Source: Clostridia bacterium (GTDB lineage Bacteria > Bacillota > Clostridia > Oscillospirales > CAG-272). From it: a stretch of DNA of 32,647 nt. The position numbers and the translations under genes are program-made. Below the pieces are notes generated by a model. The model ran no database searches and was not told the origin of the DNA. It was given only the letters and a program-made list of their open reading frames with translations. Of this stretch, positions 15,819 through 23,688 are shown piece by piece. Each line of letters starts with the position of its first letter. Position 1 is the first letter of the stretch. Where the stretch lies: NCBI GenBank assembly GCA_017412675.1, contig JAFPWV010000067.1:1-32647 (forward strand), read 5' to 3'.

Positions 15819-16877
15819 ATGGATAATCAGGATAAGATTCAGGAGGAAGGCGGACGGCGCGGGAAAACGCCGAAGACCTACTCCATGCCCCCGTTTCTGA
15901 CGGTCTCCCCCTCGCCCCACATCCGGAGCGCGGATTCGACGACGACCGTCATGCTCAACGTGCTGATCGCGCTCTGCCCCGCGTTTCTCTGGGGGATCTA
16001 CGTGTTCGGGATCCGCGCGCTGGTCCTCGTCTTGATCTCCGTCGTGTCCTGCGTCGTGTGGGAGGCGGCGGCCCAATTCCTTCTGAAGCGTCCCGTGACG
16101 GTCGGGGATCTCTCCGCGGCGGTGACCGGTATGCTTCTCGGAATGAACCTTCCGGTGACGGCTCCGCTCTGGATGCCCGTCGTCGGCGGATTCTTCGCGA
16201 TCGTCATCGTCAAGCAGCTCTTCGGCGGCATCGGCAAGAACTTCGTCAACCCGGCCCTCGCGGCGCGCGTGTTCCTGTTCTCGTGGGCGTCCTCGATGAG
16301 CCTGTTCCCGGCCGCCGCTCAGAAGGTCACGTCCCTCGCCGTCAACCTCGCCGAAACCGACGTCGTTGCCAGCGCCACGCCCCTCGCCGCGCTCAAGAAC
16401 GGCGTCCTGCCGGATACGAATCTCTTCGGCATGATCGTCGGCAACATGACCGGATGCATTGGGGAGGTCTCCTCCCTCCTGCTCGTGGCGGGCGGCGTCT
16501 ACCTGCTCGTCCAGAAAATCATCACCTGGCAGATCCCCGTCGCGTACATCGGAACGGTCGCGCTGCTCACGATCCTCTTCCCGCAGTCGAACGGCATCGC
16601 TTACGAGTTCATGCTCTACGAGCTATTCTCGGGCGGCCTGATCCTCGGCGCGATCTTCATGGCGACGGACTACTCGACCTCTCCGGTCACGCCCATGGGA
16701 CGCCTGCTCTTCGGCGCGGGATGCGGCGCGATCACCGTGCTGATCCGCTATTTCGGCGCGTACCCGGAGGGCGTGTCTTTCTCCATCCTCATCATGAACC
16801 TGCTTGTGTGGTACATCGATAAAGTGACCATGCCCCGCCGCTTTGGAGGTAAAACGAATGGCAAATCTGAACGATAA
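15819..16877 (+). CDS. rnfD: Rnf complex subunit RnfD
   Basis: A 352-residue integral membrane subunit of the Rnf complex, related to NqrB. About 10 hydrophobic helices are visible from residue 42 onward. The covalent FMN attachment motif appears as Ser-Ala-Thr187-Pro-Leu, with Thr187 the expected flavin-bearing residue. The N-terminal 25 residues are charged and cytoplasmic, and the Ser-Pro-Ser-Pro-His-Ile segment (30-35) is typical of RnfD. Its start follows rnfC by 21 bases with GAGG upstream, and its end overlaps the rnfG start by 20 bases, so the proteins are probably made in a coupled way. Confidence 0.94.
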   Translation: MDNQDKIQEEGGRRGKTPKTYSMPPFLTVSPSPHIRSADSTTTVMLNVLIALCPAFLWGIYVFGIRALVLVLISVVSCVVWEAAAQFLLKRPVTVGDLSAAVTGMLLGMNLPVTAPLWMPVVGGFFAIVIVKQLFGGIGKNFVNPALAARVFLFSWASSMSLFPAAAQKVTSLAVNLAETDVVASATPLAALKNGVLPDTNLFGMIVGNMTGCIGEVSSLLLVAGGVYLLVQKIITWQIPVAYIGTVALLTILFPQSNGIAYEFMLYELFSGGLILGAIFMATDYSTSPVTPMGRLLFGAGCGAITVLIRYFGAYPEGVSFSILIMNLLVWYIDKVTMPRRFGGKTNGKSER

Positions 16878-18780
16878 GAACGAACGGCCCGTACAGGCGG
16901 ACGGCTCGTGGAGCATCGATCTGAAGTTCGATGAACCGGCCCCCGCCGAGGCTCCTGCGGAGAAAAAGCCCGCCGAGCCCGTAACGGACGACGTCTTCGC
17001 CTTCGATATCCCGGAGGACATCCCTGTCGAACCGGTGAAGGCGGCGGAGGCTCCGAAGGCGGAAGCTCCCGTGCCGAAGACGCCGAAGGCCGAGGAAACG
17101 CCGAAGCCTGCGGAAGAACCGGCCCCCGCGATCACCGTCGACGAGCTTCTCGCGTCCTTCTCTCCGACGGAGCCCGAAGAGGCGCAGACGACGGCGGACG
17201 CATCCGAGAGCGGCACCCCCGCGGAGACGGAAGCGGCTGCCGAAGCGCTGCCCGAAGCCGCCGAAGAGGCCGAAGAACCGGAAAAAGCGGAAGACCAGCC
17301 CACCGAAGAGCGCCCGGTGAAAGAAAAGAAGGCTCTCTTCGCAGGACTCGCCGCGAAACGCCTGGCCCGGGAATCCGCAGCCGGTACGCCGCGTGAAAAG
17401 AAAGCGGTCGACGAGAGCTCGAAGAGATTTCTCGTGCGCACGGCGGCGGTCCTCACCGGGATCTGCGCGGGCGTGGCGCTCCTCTTGGCCGTCATTCACG
17501 GCGCGACGCAGACCGTCATTGCCGAGAACGTCGAGCGCGAAAAGAACGAAGCGATCCTCGCGGTCTTCCCGGAGGGGAACGACATCCGCGAATATGAAAC
17601 CGAAGACGGCGAAAAGGTCTACATCGTCCTGCACGACGGCGTCATCATCGGTTACTGCGTGAACACCGTCGGCTCCGGGTACATCGGCGACATCTCCATG
17701 ATGGTCGGCCTCAACGCGGAGCACGAGGTGAACGGCGTCCGCATCGTGGACATCCAGGAGACGCCCGGCACCGGCACCCGCGTCCAGAGCGAGAGCTTCC
17801 TCTCCCGCTTTAAGGGCGCGCGCGACACGGTGACCATCGGCGAGAACGTCGACGGCATCACCGGCGCGACCTTCTCCTCCCGTGCGATCGCGCAGGGCGT
17901 GAACAAGGCCCTGGATGTGAAGGTCAACCTCTCCGACGCGGCGCGTTCCGTCGGCGCATCCCTCGCGTCCCTCGACTTCCTCATGAACCAGCCCGAGAAC
18001 AGCGACAACGGCGTCGAACCGATCCGCATCGGCGAGGTCGGCGAATCGAACGACGAGGAACCCGTCACGGAACCCGAGGAGACGCTTCCGACTGTTGCTG
18101 AAGAGCCTGAACCGGAACCCGAGCCGGAGCCGGAGCCGGAACCCGAACCCGAGCCGGAACCCGAGCCGGAACCGGAGCCCGAGCCAGAGCCGGAACCCGA
18201 ACCTGAACCGGAACCGGAGCCTGAACCTGAGCCTGAACCGGAACCGGAGCCTGAACCGGAACCCGAGCCGGAACCGGAACCCGAGCCGGAACCTGAACCT
18301 GAACCGGAACCCGAGCCGGAACCGGAACCCGAACCGGAACCGGAACCGGAACCCGAACAGCCTGCCGTGACCCAGCCCGAACCGCAGCAGCAGACGTGGC
18401 AGCCCGAACCGCAGCAGCAGACGTGGCAGCCCGAACCGCAGCAGCAGACGTGGCAGCCTGAACCGCAGCAGCAGACATGGCAGCCTGAACCGCAGCAGAC
18501 ATGGCAGCCCGAGCCCGAACAGCCCGCCCAGACCTGGACGCCGCCCGTCACCGAGCCGGAAACGCCGGTCGTGACGGAGCCCGTCGCCGAACCCGAACCC
18601 GCGGAGCCGGAACCGGCCGAACAGACGGAAGTGCCGGATGTCCCCGATGTGACGGAGATCACGGAACCCGAGCCCTCAGAGATCGATCCTGAGAATCTTC
18701 TGAATATCGAAGAACCCGAAACGGAGCCCGCCGAAACCGAAGCGCCTGTCAGCCACGGCGGATGGGTCTTCGGGCCGTAA
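16858..18780 (+). CDS. rnfG: Rnf complex subunit RnfG with long N- and C-terminal extensions
   Basis: A 640-residue protein, where RnfG is usually about 200. The RnfG core lies at about 190-385: one membrane helix (190-215), then the extracytoplasmic FMN domain with Thr335-Gly-Ala-Thr338-Phe-Ser-Ser, Thr338 being the expected covalent FMN site. The N-terminal 185 residues are an acidic Ala/Glu/Pro/Lys-rich extension on the cytoplasmic side. After the core comes a tail of about 225 residues: 42 uninterrupted Glu-Pro dipeptides (416-499), four copies of a 9-residue unit (Gln-Pro-Glu-Pro-Gln-Gln-Gln-Thr-Trp) and one 8-residue copy (506-549), then more Pro/Glu-rich sequence. The ATG at 16858 has GGAGGT seven bases upstream. 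Known RnfG passes electrons between flavins outside the membrane; the extensions are of unknown role. Confidence 0.92.
   Translation: MANLNDKNERPVQADGSWSIDLKFDEPAPAEAPAEKKPAEPVTDDVFAFDIPEDIPVEPVKAAEAPKAEAPVPKTPKAEETPKPAEEPAPAITVDELLASFSPTEPEEAQTTADASESGTPAETEAAAEALPEAAEEAEEPEKAEDQPTEERPVKEKKALFAGLAAKRLARESAAGTPREKKAVDESSKRFLVRTAAVLTGICAGVALLLAVIHGATQTVIAENVEREKNEAILAVFPEGNDIREYETEDGEKVYIVLHDGVIIGYCVNTVGSGYIGDISMMVGLNAEHEVNGVRIVDIQETPGTGTRVQSESFLSRFKGARDTVTIGENVDGITGATFSSRAIAQGVNKALDVKVNLSDAARSVGASLASLDFLMNQPENSDNGVEPIRIGEVGESNDEEPVTEPEETLPTVAEEPEPEPEPEPEPEPEPEPEPEPEPEPEPEPEPEPEPEPEPEPEPEPEPEPEPEPEPEPEPEPEPEPEPEPEPEPEPEPEPEPEPEQPAVTQPEPQQQTWQPEPQQQTWQPEPQQQTWQPEPQQQTWQPEPQQTWQPEPEQPAQTWTPPVTEPETPVVTEPVAEPEPAEPEPAEQTEVPDVPDVTEITEPEPSEIDPENLLNIEEPETEPAETEAPVSHGGWVFGP
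18103..18354 (+). repeat. Hexanucleotide repeat encoding (Glu-Pro)42 in rnfG
   Basis: 252 bp of degenerate 6-bp units (GAR-CCN) encode 42 Glu-Pro dipeptides without interruption. Codons vary among GAA/GAG and CCC/CCG/CCT/CCA, with local higher-order duplications of 12-24 bp. Unit gain or loss keeps the frame. Confidence 0.95.
18373..18504 (+). repeat. 27-bp tandem repeats encoding Trp-containing units in rnfG
   Basis: Four 27-bp units encode Gln-Pro-Glu-Pro-Gln-Gln-Gln-Thr-Trp. A fifth of 24 bp lacks one Gln. The units are nearly identical at DNA level, differing mainly at CCC/CCT and ACG/ACA, which indicates recent expansion. Confidence 0.93.
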
Positions 18781-18795
18781 GGAGGGGACACGGAT

Positions 18796-19713
18796 ATGAA
18801 AAAATCGATTTCCGGTATTTTCAAGGAAGGGATCCTGACGAACAACCCGACGTTCGTTCAGCTCCTCGGCATGTGCCCGACCCTCGCGACGACCACCTCG
18901 GTGGTGAACGCCCTCGGCATGGGCGCGGCGGTCATCGTTGTGCTCGCCTTCTCGAACCTCTTGATCTCGCTGCTGCGCAAGATCATCCCGAAGCAGGTGC
19001 GCATCGCCTCCTATATCGTCATCATCTCCGGCTTCGTGACCGCCGTCGAGCTGATCATCAAGGCGTATTTTCCGACGATCAACAAGGCCCTCGGCCTCTT
19101 CATCCCGCTGATCGTCGTCAACTGCATCATCCTCGCGCGCGCGGAAGCGTTCGCATCGAAGAACGGACCCGTCGAGGCCTTCTGTGACGGCATCGCCACG
19201 GGCATCGGCTTCACGCTTGCCCTCACCTGCATCGCCTTCGTCCGCGAGCTGATCGGCACCGGTTCGCTCTTCGCGGCGGCGGACGGTTCCGGCGGCGTGC
19301 AGATCCTCGGCGACTGGTATAAGCCCGCGTCGATCTTCCTCATGCCGACGGGCGCGTTCCTGACGCTCGGCTGTCTGATCGCCCTCGTGCAGAAGATCCA
19401 GTACACGTCCGAAGACCGCGCGAGAAGACGCCGGATCGAGCTCGACGCCATCGACGGCGGCTTCCACGAGACCCTGATGCGCGACCCCGTGACGGGGAAG
19501 ATCGTGCGCAGACCCGCGCTTGTCGAAGGATCTGCCGAAGAGGTAGCGGCTCCGGCCGATCCCGAACCGGCGGAAGTCAAGCAGGAGACGGCGGACGAAA
19601 AGCCTCAGGAAGAGAAACCCACGGAAGAGAAACCCATAGACGAGAAACCCATGGAAGAGAAACCGGCGGACGCACCGTCTGACGGCGGAGAAGGGAAGGA
19701 GGAGAACACATGA
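18796..19713 (+). CDS. rnfE: Rnf complex subunit RnfE with charged C-terminal tail
   Basis: A 305-residue integral membrane subunit homologous to NqrD. Residues 1-205 show six hydrophobic helices and the family's Asn-Pro-Thr-Phe-Val-Gln-Leu-Leu-Gly-Met-Cys-Pro segment (17-28), whose cysteine takes part in the membrane iron site shared with RnfA. Residues 206-305 are an unusual hydrophilic extension that includes a run of Glu-Lys-Pro units near the end. By the usual inverted topology of RnfE and RnfA this tail should be cytoplasmic. AAGGAGG lies upstream of the ATG, 15 bases after rnfG. Its stop overlaps the rnfA start (ATGA). Confidence 0.94.
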   Translation: MKKSISGIFKEGILTNNPTFVQLLGMCPTLATTTSVVNALGMGAAVIVVLAFSNLLISLLRKIIPKQVRIASYIVIISGFVTAVELIIKAYFPTINKALGLFIPLIVVNCIILARAEAFASKNGPVEAFCDGIATGIGFTLALTCIAFVRELIGTGSLFAAADGSGGVQILGDWYKPASIFLMPTGAFLTLGCLIALVQKIQYTSEDRARRRRIELDAIDGGFHETLMRDPVTGKIVRRPALVEGSAEEVAAPADPEPAEVKQETADEKPQEEKPTEEKPIDEKPMEEKPADAPSDGGEGKEENT

Positions 19714-20288
19714 GTACGATCTTCATGATCATGTTCACGGCGATCCTCACCCAGAACTTCATCTTCTCCCGCTTCTACGGCTGCTGCCCGTTCCTCGGCG
19801 TGTCGGACAAACCGTCCACCGCGCTCGGCATGGGCATGGCGGTGACCTTCGTCATGACGCTGTCCTCCGCGGCGACCTATGCGGTCTACCATTACCTGCT
19901 CGTTCCCTTCGGCCTTGAATACTTCAAGACCATCGCCTTCATCCTCGTCATCGCGACGCTCGTGCAGTTCATCGAAATGTTTCTGCGCAAGTTCGTCCCG
20001 GTGCTGTATTCCGCCCTCGGCATCTATCTGCCGCTCATCACCACCAACTGCGCGGTCCTCGGCGCGGCGCTCGTCAACATCGAGGAGGGCTACAACTTCG
20101 TCGAAAGCGTCGTGTTCGGCTTCTCCGCCGCCATCGGCTTCACGCTGGCGATCTGCATTTTCGCGGGCGTGCGCGAGCGGCTGAACTTCGCCGATCCGCC
20201 GAAGGCCTTCCGCGGCTTCCCGCTGCTTCTGATTTCGGCGGGACTCGCGGCCATGGCGTTCTCCGGTTTTTCCGGTATGAGATTCTGA
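19710..20288 (+). CDS. rnfA: Rnf complex subunit RnfA
   Basis: A 192-residue integral membrane subunit homologous to NqrE, of normal length. Six helices are visible. The Gln-Asn-Phe-Ile-Phe-Ser-Arg-Phe-Tyr-Gly-Cys-Cys-Pro-Phe-Leu-Gly segment (15-30) and the Thr-Thr-Asn-Cys-Ala-Val-Leu-Gly segment near residue 111 are the inverted-repeat cysteine motifs. With RnfE they hold a membrane-embedded iron-sulfur centre that passes electrons across the membrane. It is translationally coupled to rnfE and followed by rnfB after 22 bases. Confidence 0.95.
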   Translation: MSTIFMIMFTAILTQNFIFSRFYGCCPFLGVSDKPSTALGMGMAVTFVMTLSSAATYAVYHYLLVPFGLEYFKTIAFILVIATLVQFIEMFLRKFVPVLYSALGIYLPLITTNCAVLGAALVNIEEGYNFVESVVFGFSAAIGFTLAICIFAGVRERLNFADPPKAFRGFPLLLISAGLAAMAFSGFSGMRF

Positions 20289-20310
20289 CTGTGACAAGGG
20301 AGAAATCAAG

Positions 20311-21171
20311 ATGGAACACATCTATATCCCGGTACTGATCTTCATCGGTCTCGGCGTGGTCATGGGCGCTCTGCTCGCGGTGGCGTCCCGGATCTTCGCG
20401 GTCCCGAAGAACGAAAAAGCGGAGGCGGTCGCCGAATGCCTTCCCGGTGCGAACTGCGGCGGATGCGGCTATTCCGGCTGCGCAGCCCTCGCGGAGGCCA
20501 TCTCGAAGGGCGAGGCGAAGGTCAACGCCTGCACCGTCGGCGGCGCGGAGGTCGCCAATAAAATCGCCGGGATCATGGGCGTCGAAGCGGCTCCCACCGT
20601 GCGGATGCGCGCGCAGGTCATGTGCTCCGGCACGAGCGAATACGCCAGAAAGAAGTATCTCTACGACGGCGTCGCGGACTGCATCGCGGCATCCCGGATC
20701 GGCGGCGGCGACAAGCTCTGCAAGAACGGCTGCATCGGCCTCGGCACCTGCGTGAAGGCCTGTCCCTTCGAGGCGATCTCGGTGGTGCAGGGCGTCGCGG
20801 TCGTCGACTACAAGAAGTGCCGCGGATGCGGTGTCTGCGTGGCGGCCTGCCCGAAGAGCATCATCCGCCTGATCCCCTTCGACGCGAAGCATTGGGTCGG
20901 CTGCATGTCCGTCGACGACGGCAAGAACACGCGCAAGGTCTGCGACGTCGGGTGCATCTCCTGCAAGCTCTGTCAGAAAAACTGCCCCGAAGGCGCGATC
21001 GTGGTCGACAGCTTCGTCGCGCACATCGATTACGAGAAGTGCATCGGCTGCGGCAAGTGCGTGGAGAAATGTCCGCGCCACATCATCTGGTCCGGCGAGC
21101 GGCAGGGCGAATACGGCCTGGTCATCAAGCGCGTCACGCCGGAGAAGCCGGATAAAACCAAGGCTTCCTGA
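20311..21171 (+). CDS. rnfB: Rnf complex subunit RnfB
   Basis: A 286-residue ferredoxin-like subunit that accepts electrons from reduced ferredoxin. Residues 5-27 form one membrane helix. Next come Cys43, Cys49, Cys52, Cys57 and Cys74, including the Cys-Gly-Gly-Cys-Gly-Tyr-Ser-Gly-Cys motif of the N-terminal 4Fe-4S domain. Four ferredoxin-type cysteine clusters follow, beginning near Cys137/141, Cys170, Cys211/215 and Cys244; the first and third are spaced less regularly. This is in the range of clostridial RnfB proteins. It ends the operon, with a strong terminator 19 bases later. Confidence 0.94.
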   Translation: MEHIYIPVLIFIGLGVVMGALLAVASRIFAVPKNEKAEAVAECLPGANCGGCGYSGCAALAEAISKGEAKVNACTVGGAEVANKIAGIMGVEAAPTVRMRAQVMCSGTSEYARKKYLYDGVADCIAASRIGGGDKLCKNGCIGLGTCVKACPFEAISVVQGVAVVDYKKCRGCGVCVAACPKSIIRLIPFDAKHWVGCMSVDDGKNTRKVCDVGCISCKLCQKNCPEGAIVVDSFVAHIDYEKCIGCGKCVEKCPRHIIWSGERQGEYGLVIKRVTPEKPDKTKAS

Positions 21172-21189
21172 ATCATCCGCATCCTGGAC

Positions 21190-21224
21190 GACGGGTTCCG
21201 ACCTTCCGGAGCCCGTCCTTTTTT
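21190..21224 (+). terminator. Terminator of the rnf operon
   Basis: GACGGGTTCCG (21190-21200) pairs with CGGAGCCCGTC (21207-21217), one G-U pair, loop of six, followed by C and six T. Confidence 0.92.
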
Positions 21225-21307
21225 GTCCGGTTTGCACAAACGGAATGACGGCAACTTGTCCAAAACTCCGAATCGTAAAAAACCGGAGAAATTTCAACCA
21301 ATTCCCC

Positions 21308-21336
21308 TTGAAAAAAACGCCGGATTCGTCTATGAT
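21308..21336 (+). promoter_or_regulatory. Promoter of the sugar oxidoreductase/epimerase operon
   Basis: TTGAAA (21308-21313) and TATGAT (21331-21336) are 17 bp apart. A CTCCG/CGGAG inverted repeat (about 21268-21291) lies just upstream. I see no catabolite-repression (cre) site. Confidence 0.75.
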
Positions 21337-21398
21337 AGGAGCCGGAGAGGTTTGCTCTCACGAAAACAAGACTATATCAAACCGGAGGTATATCCAAA

Positions 21399-22490
21399 AT
21401 GAGCGCACTTGAAACCATCAGAGTCGGTATCATCGGCTGCGGCGGTATCGCAAACGGAAAGCACATGCCTTCCCTGAAGAAGGTTCCGGGCGTCCAGATG
21501 GTCGCGTTCTGCGACATCATCATCGAACGCGCGGAAAAGGCCGCCAAGCAGTACGGCACGCCGGACGCGAAGGTCTATGAGGACTACCGCGAGCTTCTCG
21601 AAGACAAGACCATCGACGTCGTTCACGTCTGCACCCCGAACCGCGCCCACAGCTTCATCACGGTCGACGCCCTCGAGGCAGGCAAGCACGTCATGTGCGA
21701 AAAGCCGATGGCGATCAACTCCGCTGAGGCGAAGAAGATGCTCGACGCGGCAGAGCGCACCGGCAAGCTCCTGACCATCGGTTACCAGAACCGCCAGACC
21801 TCCGAGGCCCTCTTCCTCAAGGAAGAAGCGGATCGCGGCACCTTCGGCGATATCTATTTCGCAAGAGCGTTTGCTGTCCGCCGCCGCGCGGTCCCGACCT
21901 GGGGCGTGTTCCTCAACGAGTATGAGCAGGGCGGCGGTCCTCTGATCGACATCGGGACCCATGCGCTCGACCTCACCCTCTGGATGATGAACAACTACAA
22001 ACCGAAGTACTGCGTCGGCACCACCTACCACGCCCTCAACAACGACACCGAGCAGGGCAACGCGTGGGGCAACTGGGATCCCGCGAAGTTCACGGTCGAG
22101 GATTCCGCGTTCGGCTTCGTCGTCATGGAAAACGGCGCGACCGTCTCCCTCGACGCCGCATGGGCGCTGAACACCCTCGAGGTCCGCGAAGCCTGCACGA
22201 TGCTCTGCGGCACCAAGGCCGGCGGTGATATGCTCGACGGCGTCCGCATCAACGGCATCCGCCAGAACCGTCAGTACACCTTCCGCCCGAGCTTCTCCGC
22301 AGGCGGCGCGGCGTTCTATGAAGGCGCTTCCGACAATGACCCGTCCGCGAAGGATATGGCGCAGTGGATCGCGACGGTCCGCGGCCAGAAGCCGGCTCCG
22401 ACCGTTCTTCCCGAACAGGCCTACACCGTCACCCGCATCCTCGAAGGCATTTACACCTCCGCCAAGACCGGTGACATCTACAGATTCTGA
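21399..22490 (+). CDS. Gfo/Idh/MocA family oxidoreductase
   Basis: A 363-residue NAD(P)-dependent sugar or sugar-derivative dehydrogenase. The N-terminal Rossmann fold begins Val-Gly-Ile-Ile-Gly-Cys-Gly-Gly-Ile-Ala (9-18). The Glu101-Lys102-Pro103 motif and Asp184-Ile-Gly-Thr-His188 provide the family's conserved Lys and catalytic His. The C-terminal domain is an alpha/beta substrate-binding fold (about 125-340). GGAGGT lies nine bases before the ATG. The gene is followed by a sugar isomerase/epimerase-like gene, a frequent pairing in pathways for inositol, keto-sugars or disaccharide oxidation. The substrate is not determinable. It is cytoplasmic, and its even codon choice suggests high expression. 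Confidence 0.92.
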   Translation: MSALETIRVGIIGCGGIANGKHMPSLKKVPGVQMVAFCDIIIERAEKAAKQYGTPDAKVYEDYRELLEDKTIDVVHVCTPNRAHSFITVDALEAGKHVMCEKPMAINSAEAKKMLDAAERTGKLLTIGYQNRQTSEALFLKEEADRGTFGDIYFARAFAVRRRAVPTWGVFLNEYEQGGGPLIDIGTHALDLTLWMMNNYKPKYCVGTTYHALNNDTEQGNAWGNWDPAKFTVEDSAFGFVVMENGATVSLDAAWALNTLEVREACTMLCGTKAGGDMLDGVRINGIRQNRQYTFRPSFSAGGAAFYEGASDNDPSAKDMAQWIATVRGQKPAPTVLPEQAYTVTRILEGIYTSAKTGDIYRF

Positions 22491-22503
22491 TTCCAACCGA
22501 AGC

Positions 22504-22538
22504 ACGGGGGAGGGGCTTTCCTTTCCCCCGTCATTTTT
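22504..22538 (+). terminator. Intercistronic hairpin, possible attenuator
   Basis: ACGGGGGA (22504-22511) pairs with TCCCCCGT (22524-22531), followed after two bases by five T (22534-22538), just before the AAAGGAG of the next gene. It looks like a leaky terminator or an mRNA processing/stability element inside the operon, because no separate promoter precedes the next gene. Confidence 0.55.
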
Positions 22539-22552
22539 AAAGGAGAACTTTC

Positions 22553-23521
22553 ATGAAAATCTGCGTCTGCGAAAACCTCAACGCGAAAAAGCCCCTCGAT
22601 CAGTCTCTCACCGAGCTGAAAGCGGCCGGCATCGAAGCGGTGGAGATCGGCTGCGGCGGTTACCCGGGCAACGATCACGCCAACGCCGACATCCTTCTGA
22701 ACGACGACAAGGCGTTCGCCGAATGGCTCGACACCTTTAAGCGCCACGACATGATCCTCGCCGCGCTGTCCGTGCACGGCAACTGCGTCCACCCGGATCC
22801 CGAAGTCGCGGCATCCTTTGAAAAGGATTTCCGCAATGCCATCCTCCTCGCCGAAAAGGCCGGGCTTGACACCATCATCACCTTCTCGGGCTGCCCGGGC
22901 GACCATCCCGGCGCGAAGTACCCGAACTGGGTCACCTGCCCGTGGCCGGATGATTTCTTGAAGATCCTCGACTACCAGTGGAACGAAGTCCTGATCCCGT
23001 ACTGGAAGGAAGCGGCTGCGTTTGCCGAATCCCACGGCGTCACGAAGATCGCCCTCGAAATGCACCCCGGCTTCTGCGTCTACAACACCGAGACCCTCCT
23101 GAAGCTCCGCGCGGCCGTCGGTCCCGTCATCGGCGCGAACTTTGACCCGTCCCACCTCGTATGGCAGGGCATGGAGCCCGCCGCGGCCATTCGTATGCTC
23201 GCCGGCGCGATCTATCACGTCCATGCGAAGGATACGAAGGTCGATCCGATCAACACCGCCCGCATCGGCGTTCTCGACACCAAGCACTACGGCGATGAGA
23301 TCAACCGCGCGTGGGTCTTCCGTGCGCTCGGCTACGGCCATGACATCGCGTGGTGGAAGGATCTCGTTTCGAATCTCCGTCTGGTCGGCTACGACGGCGT
23401 CCTCTCCATCGAGCACGAAGACAGCCTCATGACCACTGACGAAGGGCTTCACAAGGCTGTCGCGGTCCTCAAGGAGGCCATCATGAAGGAGCCGAAGCCC
23501 TCCACCATGTCCTGGGCCTGA
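22553..23521 (+). CDS. Sugar phosphate isomerase/epimerase family TIM barrel
   Basis: A 322-residue member of the xylose-isomerase-like TIM-barrel family (AP endonuclease family 2). Likely metal ligands in the usual order are Glu169 (Ala-Leu-Glu-Met-His), Asp198 and His201 (Phe-Asp-Pro-Ser-His), His224 (His-Val-His-Ala-Lys-Asp) and Glu287 (Ser-Ile-Glu-His-Glu-Asp). Such enzymes isomerise or epimerise sugars or keto-sugars with a divalent metal. AAAGGAG lies eight bases before the ATG. It is read with the Gfo/Idh/MocA gene across a small hairpin. Two adjacent hairpins follow its stop (23520-23533 and 23534-23553) but lack a T run directly after, so termination is uncertain. Confidence 0.9.
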   Translation: MKICVCENLNAKKPLDQSLTELKAAGIEAVEIGCGGYPGNDHANADILLNDDKAFAEWLDTFKRHDMILAALSVHGNCVHPDPEVAASFEKDFRNAILLAEKAGLDTIITFSGCPGDHPGAKYPNWVTCPWPDDFLKILDYQWNEVLIPYWKEAAAFAESHGVTKIALEMHPGFCVYNTETLLKLRAAVGPVIGANFDPSHLVWQGMEPAAAIRMLAGAIYHVHAKDTKVDPINTARIGVLDTKHYGDEINRAWVFRALGYGHDIAWWKDLVSNLRLVGYDGVLSIEHEDSLMTTDEGLHKAVAVLKEAIMKEPKPSTMSWA

Positions 23522-23602
23522 GCCTTTTGGCTCCGCGGTCCATTTTTACCGCGCCGTGCGAAAATTGTTACAAATAACAAGGTTTTTCCACGTTTCTGGG
23601 GC

Positions 23603-23631
23603 TTGTTTTTTCCGCGGAGATATGCTATAAT
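23603..23631 (+). promoter_or_regulatory. Promoter of the discoidin-like surface protein gene
   Basis: TTGTTT (23603-23608) and a perfect TATAAT (23626-23631) are 17 bp apart, with TGC before the -10 (extended). Confidence 0.8.
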
Positions 23632-23638
23632 GCACTTG

Positions 23639-23661
23639 TTAACACCCCTTGGGGATGTTAA
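23639..23661 (+). promoter_or_regulatory. Stem-loop at the predicted mRNA 5' end
   Basis: TTAACA-CCCC (23639-23648) pairs with GGGG-(A)-TGTTAA (23651-23661). It begins one to two bases from the expected transcription start. 5'-terminal hairpins of this kind are known to protect abundant mRNAs from decay. Confidence 0.45.
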
Positions 23662-23688
23662 ATCCCTATTTTACTCATGGAGGAAAAC

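Noticed and set aside
18103-18504. Possible CRISPR array
   Set aside because: The repeats are contiguous, without unique spacers, and encode protein repeats in frame.
17652-18845. A minus-strand open frame with a long Gly-Ser repeat opposite rnfG
   Set aside because: It is simply the complement of the Glu-Pro repeat. The plus strand carries the RnfG core and operon context.
23520-23553. Two adjacent hairpins (GAGCC/GGCTC and CGCGGT/ACCGCG) after the isomerase gene as a terminator
   Set aside because: No T run follows either stem at the right distance, so I do not call a terminator.
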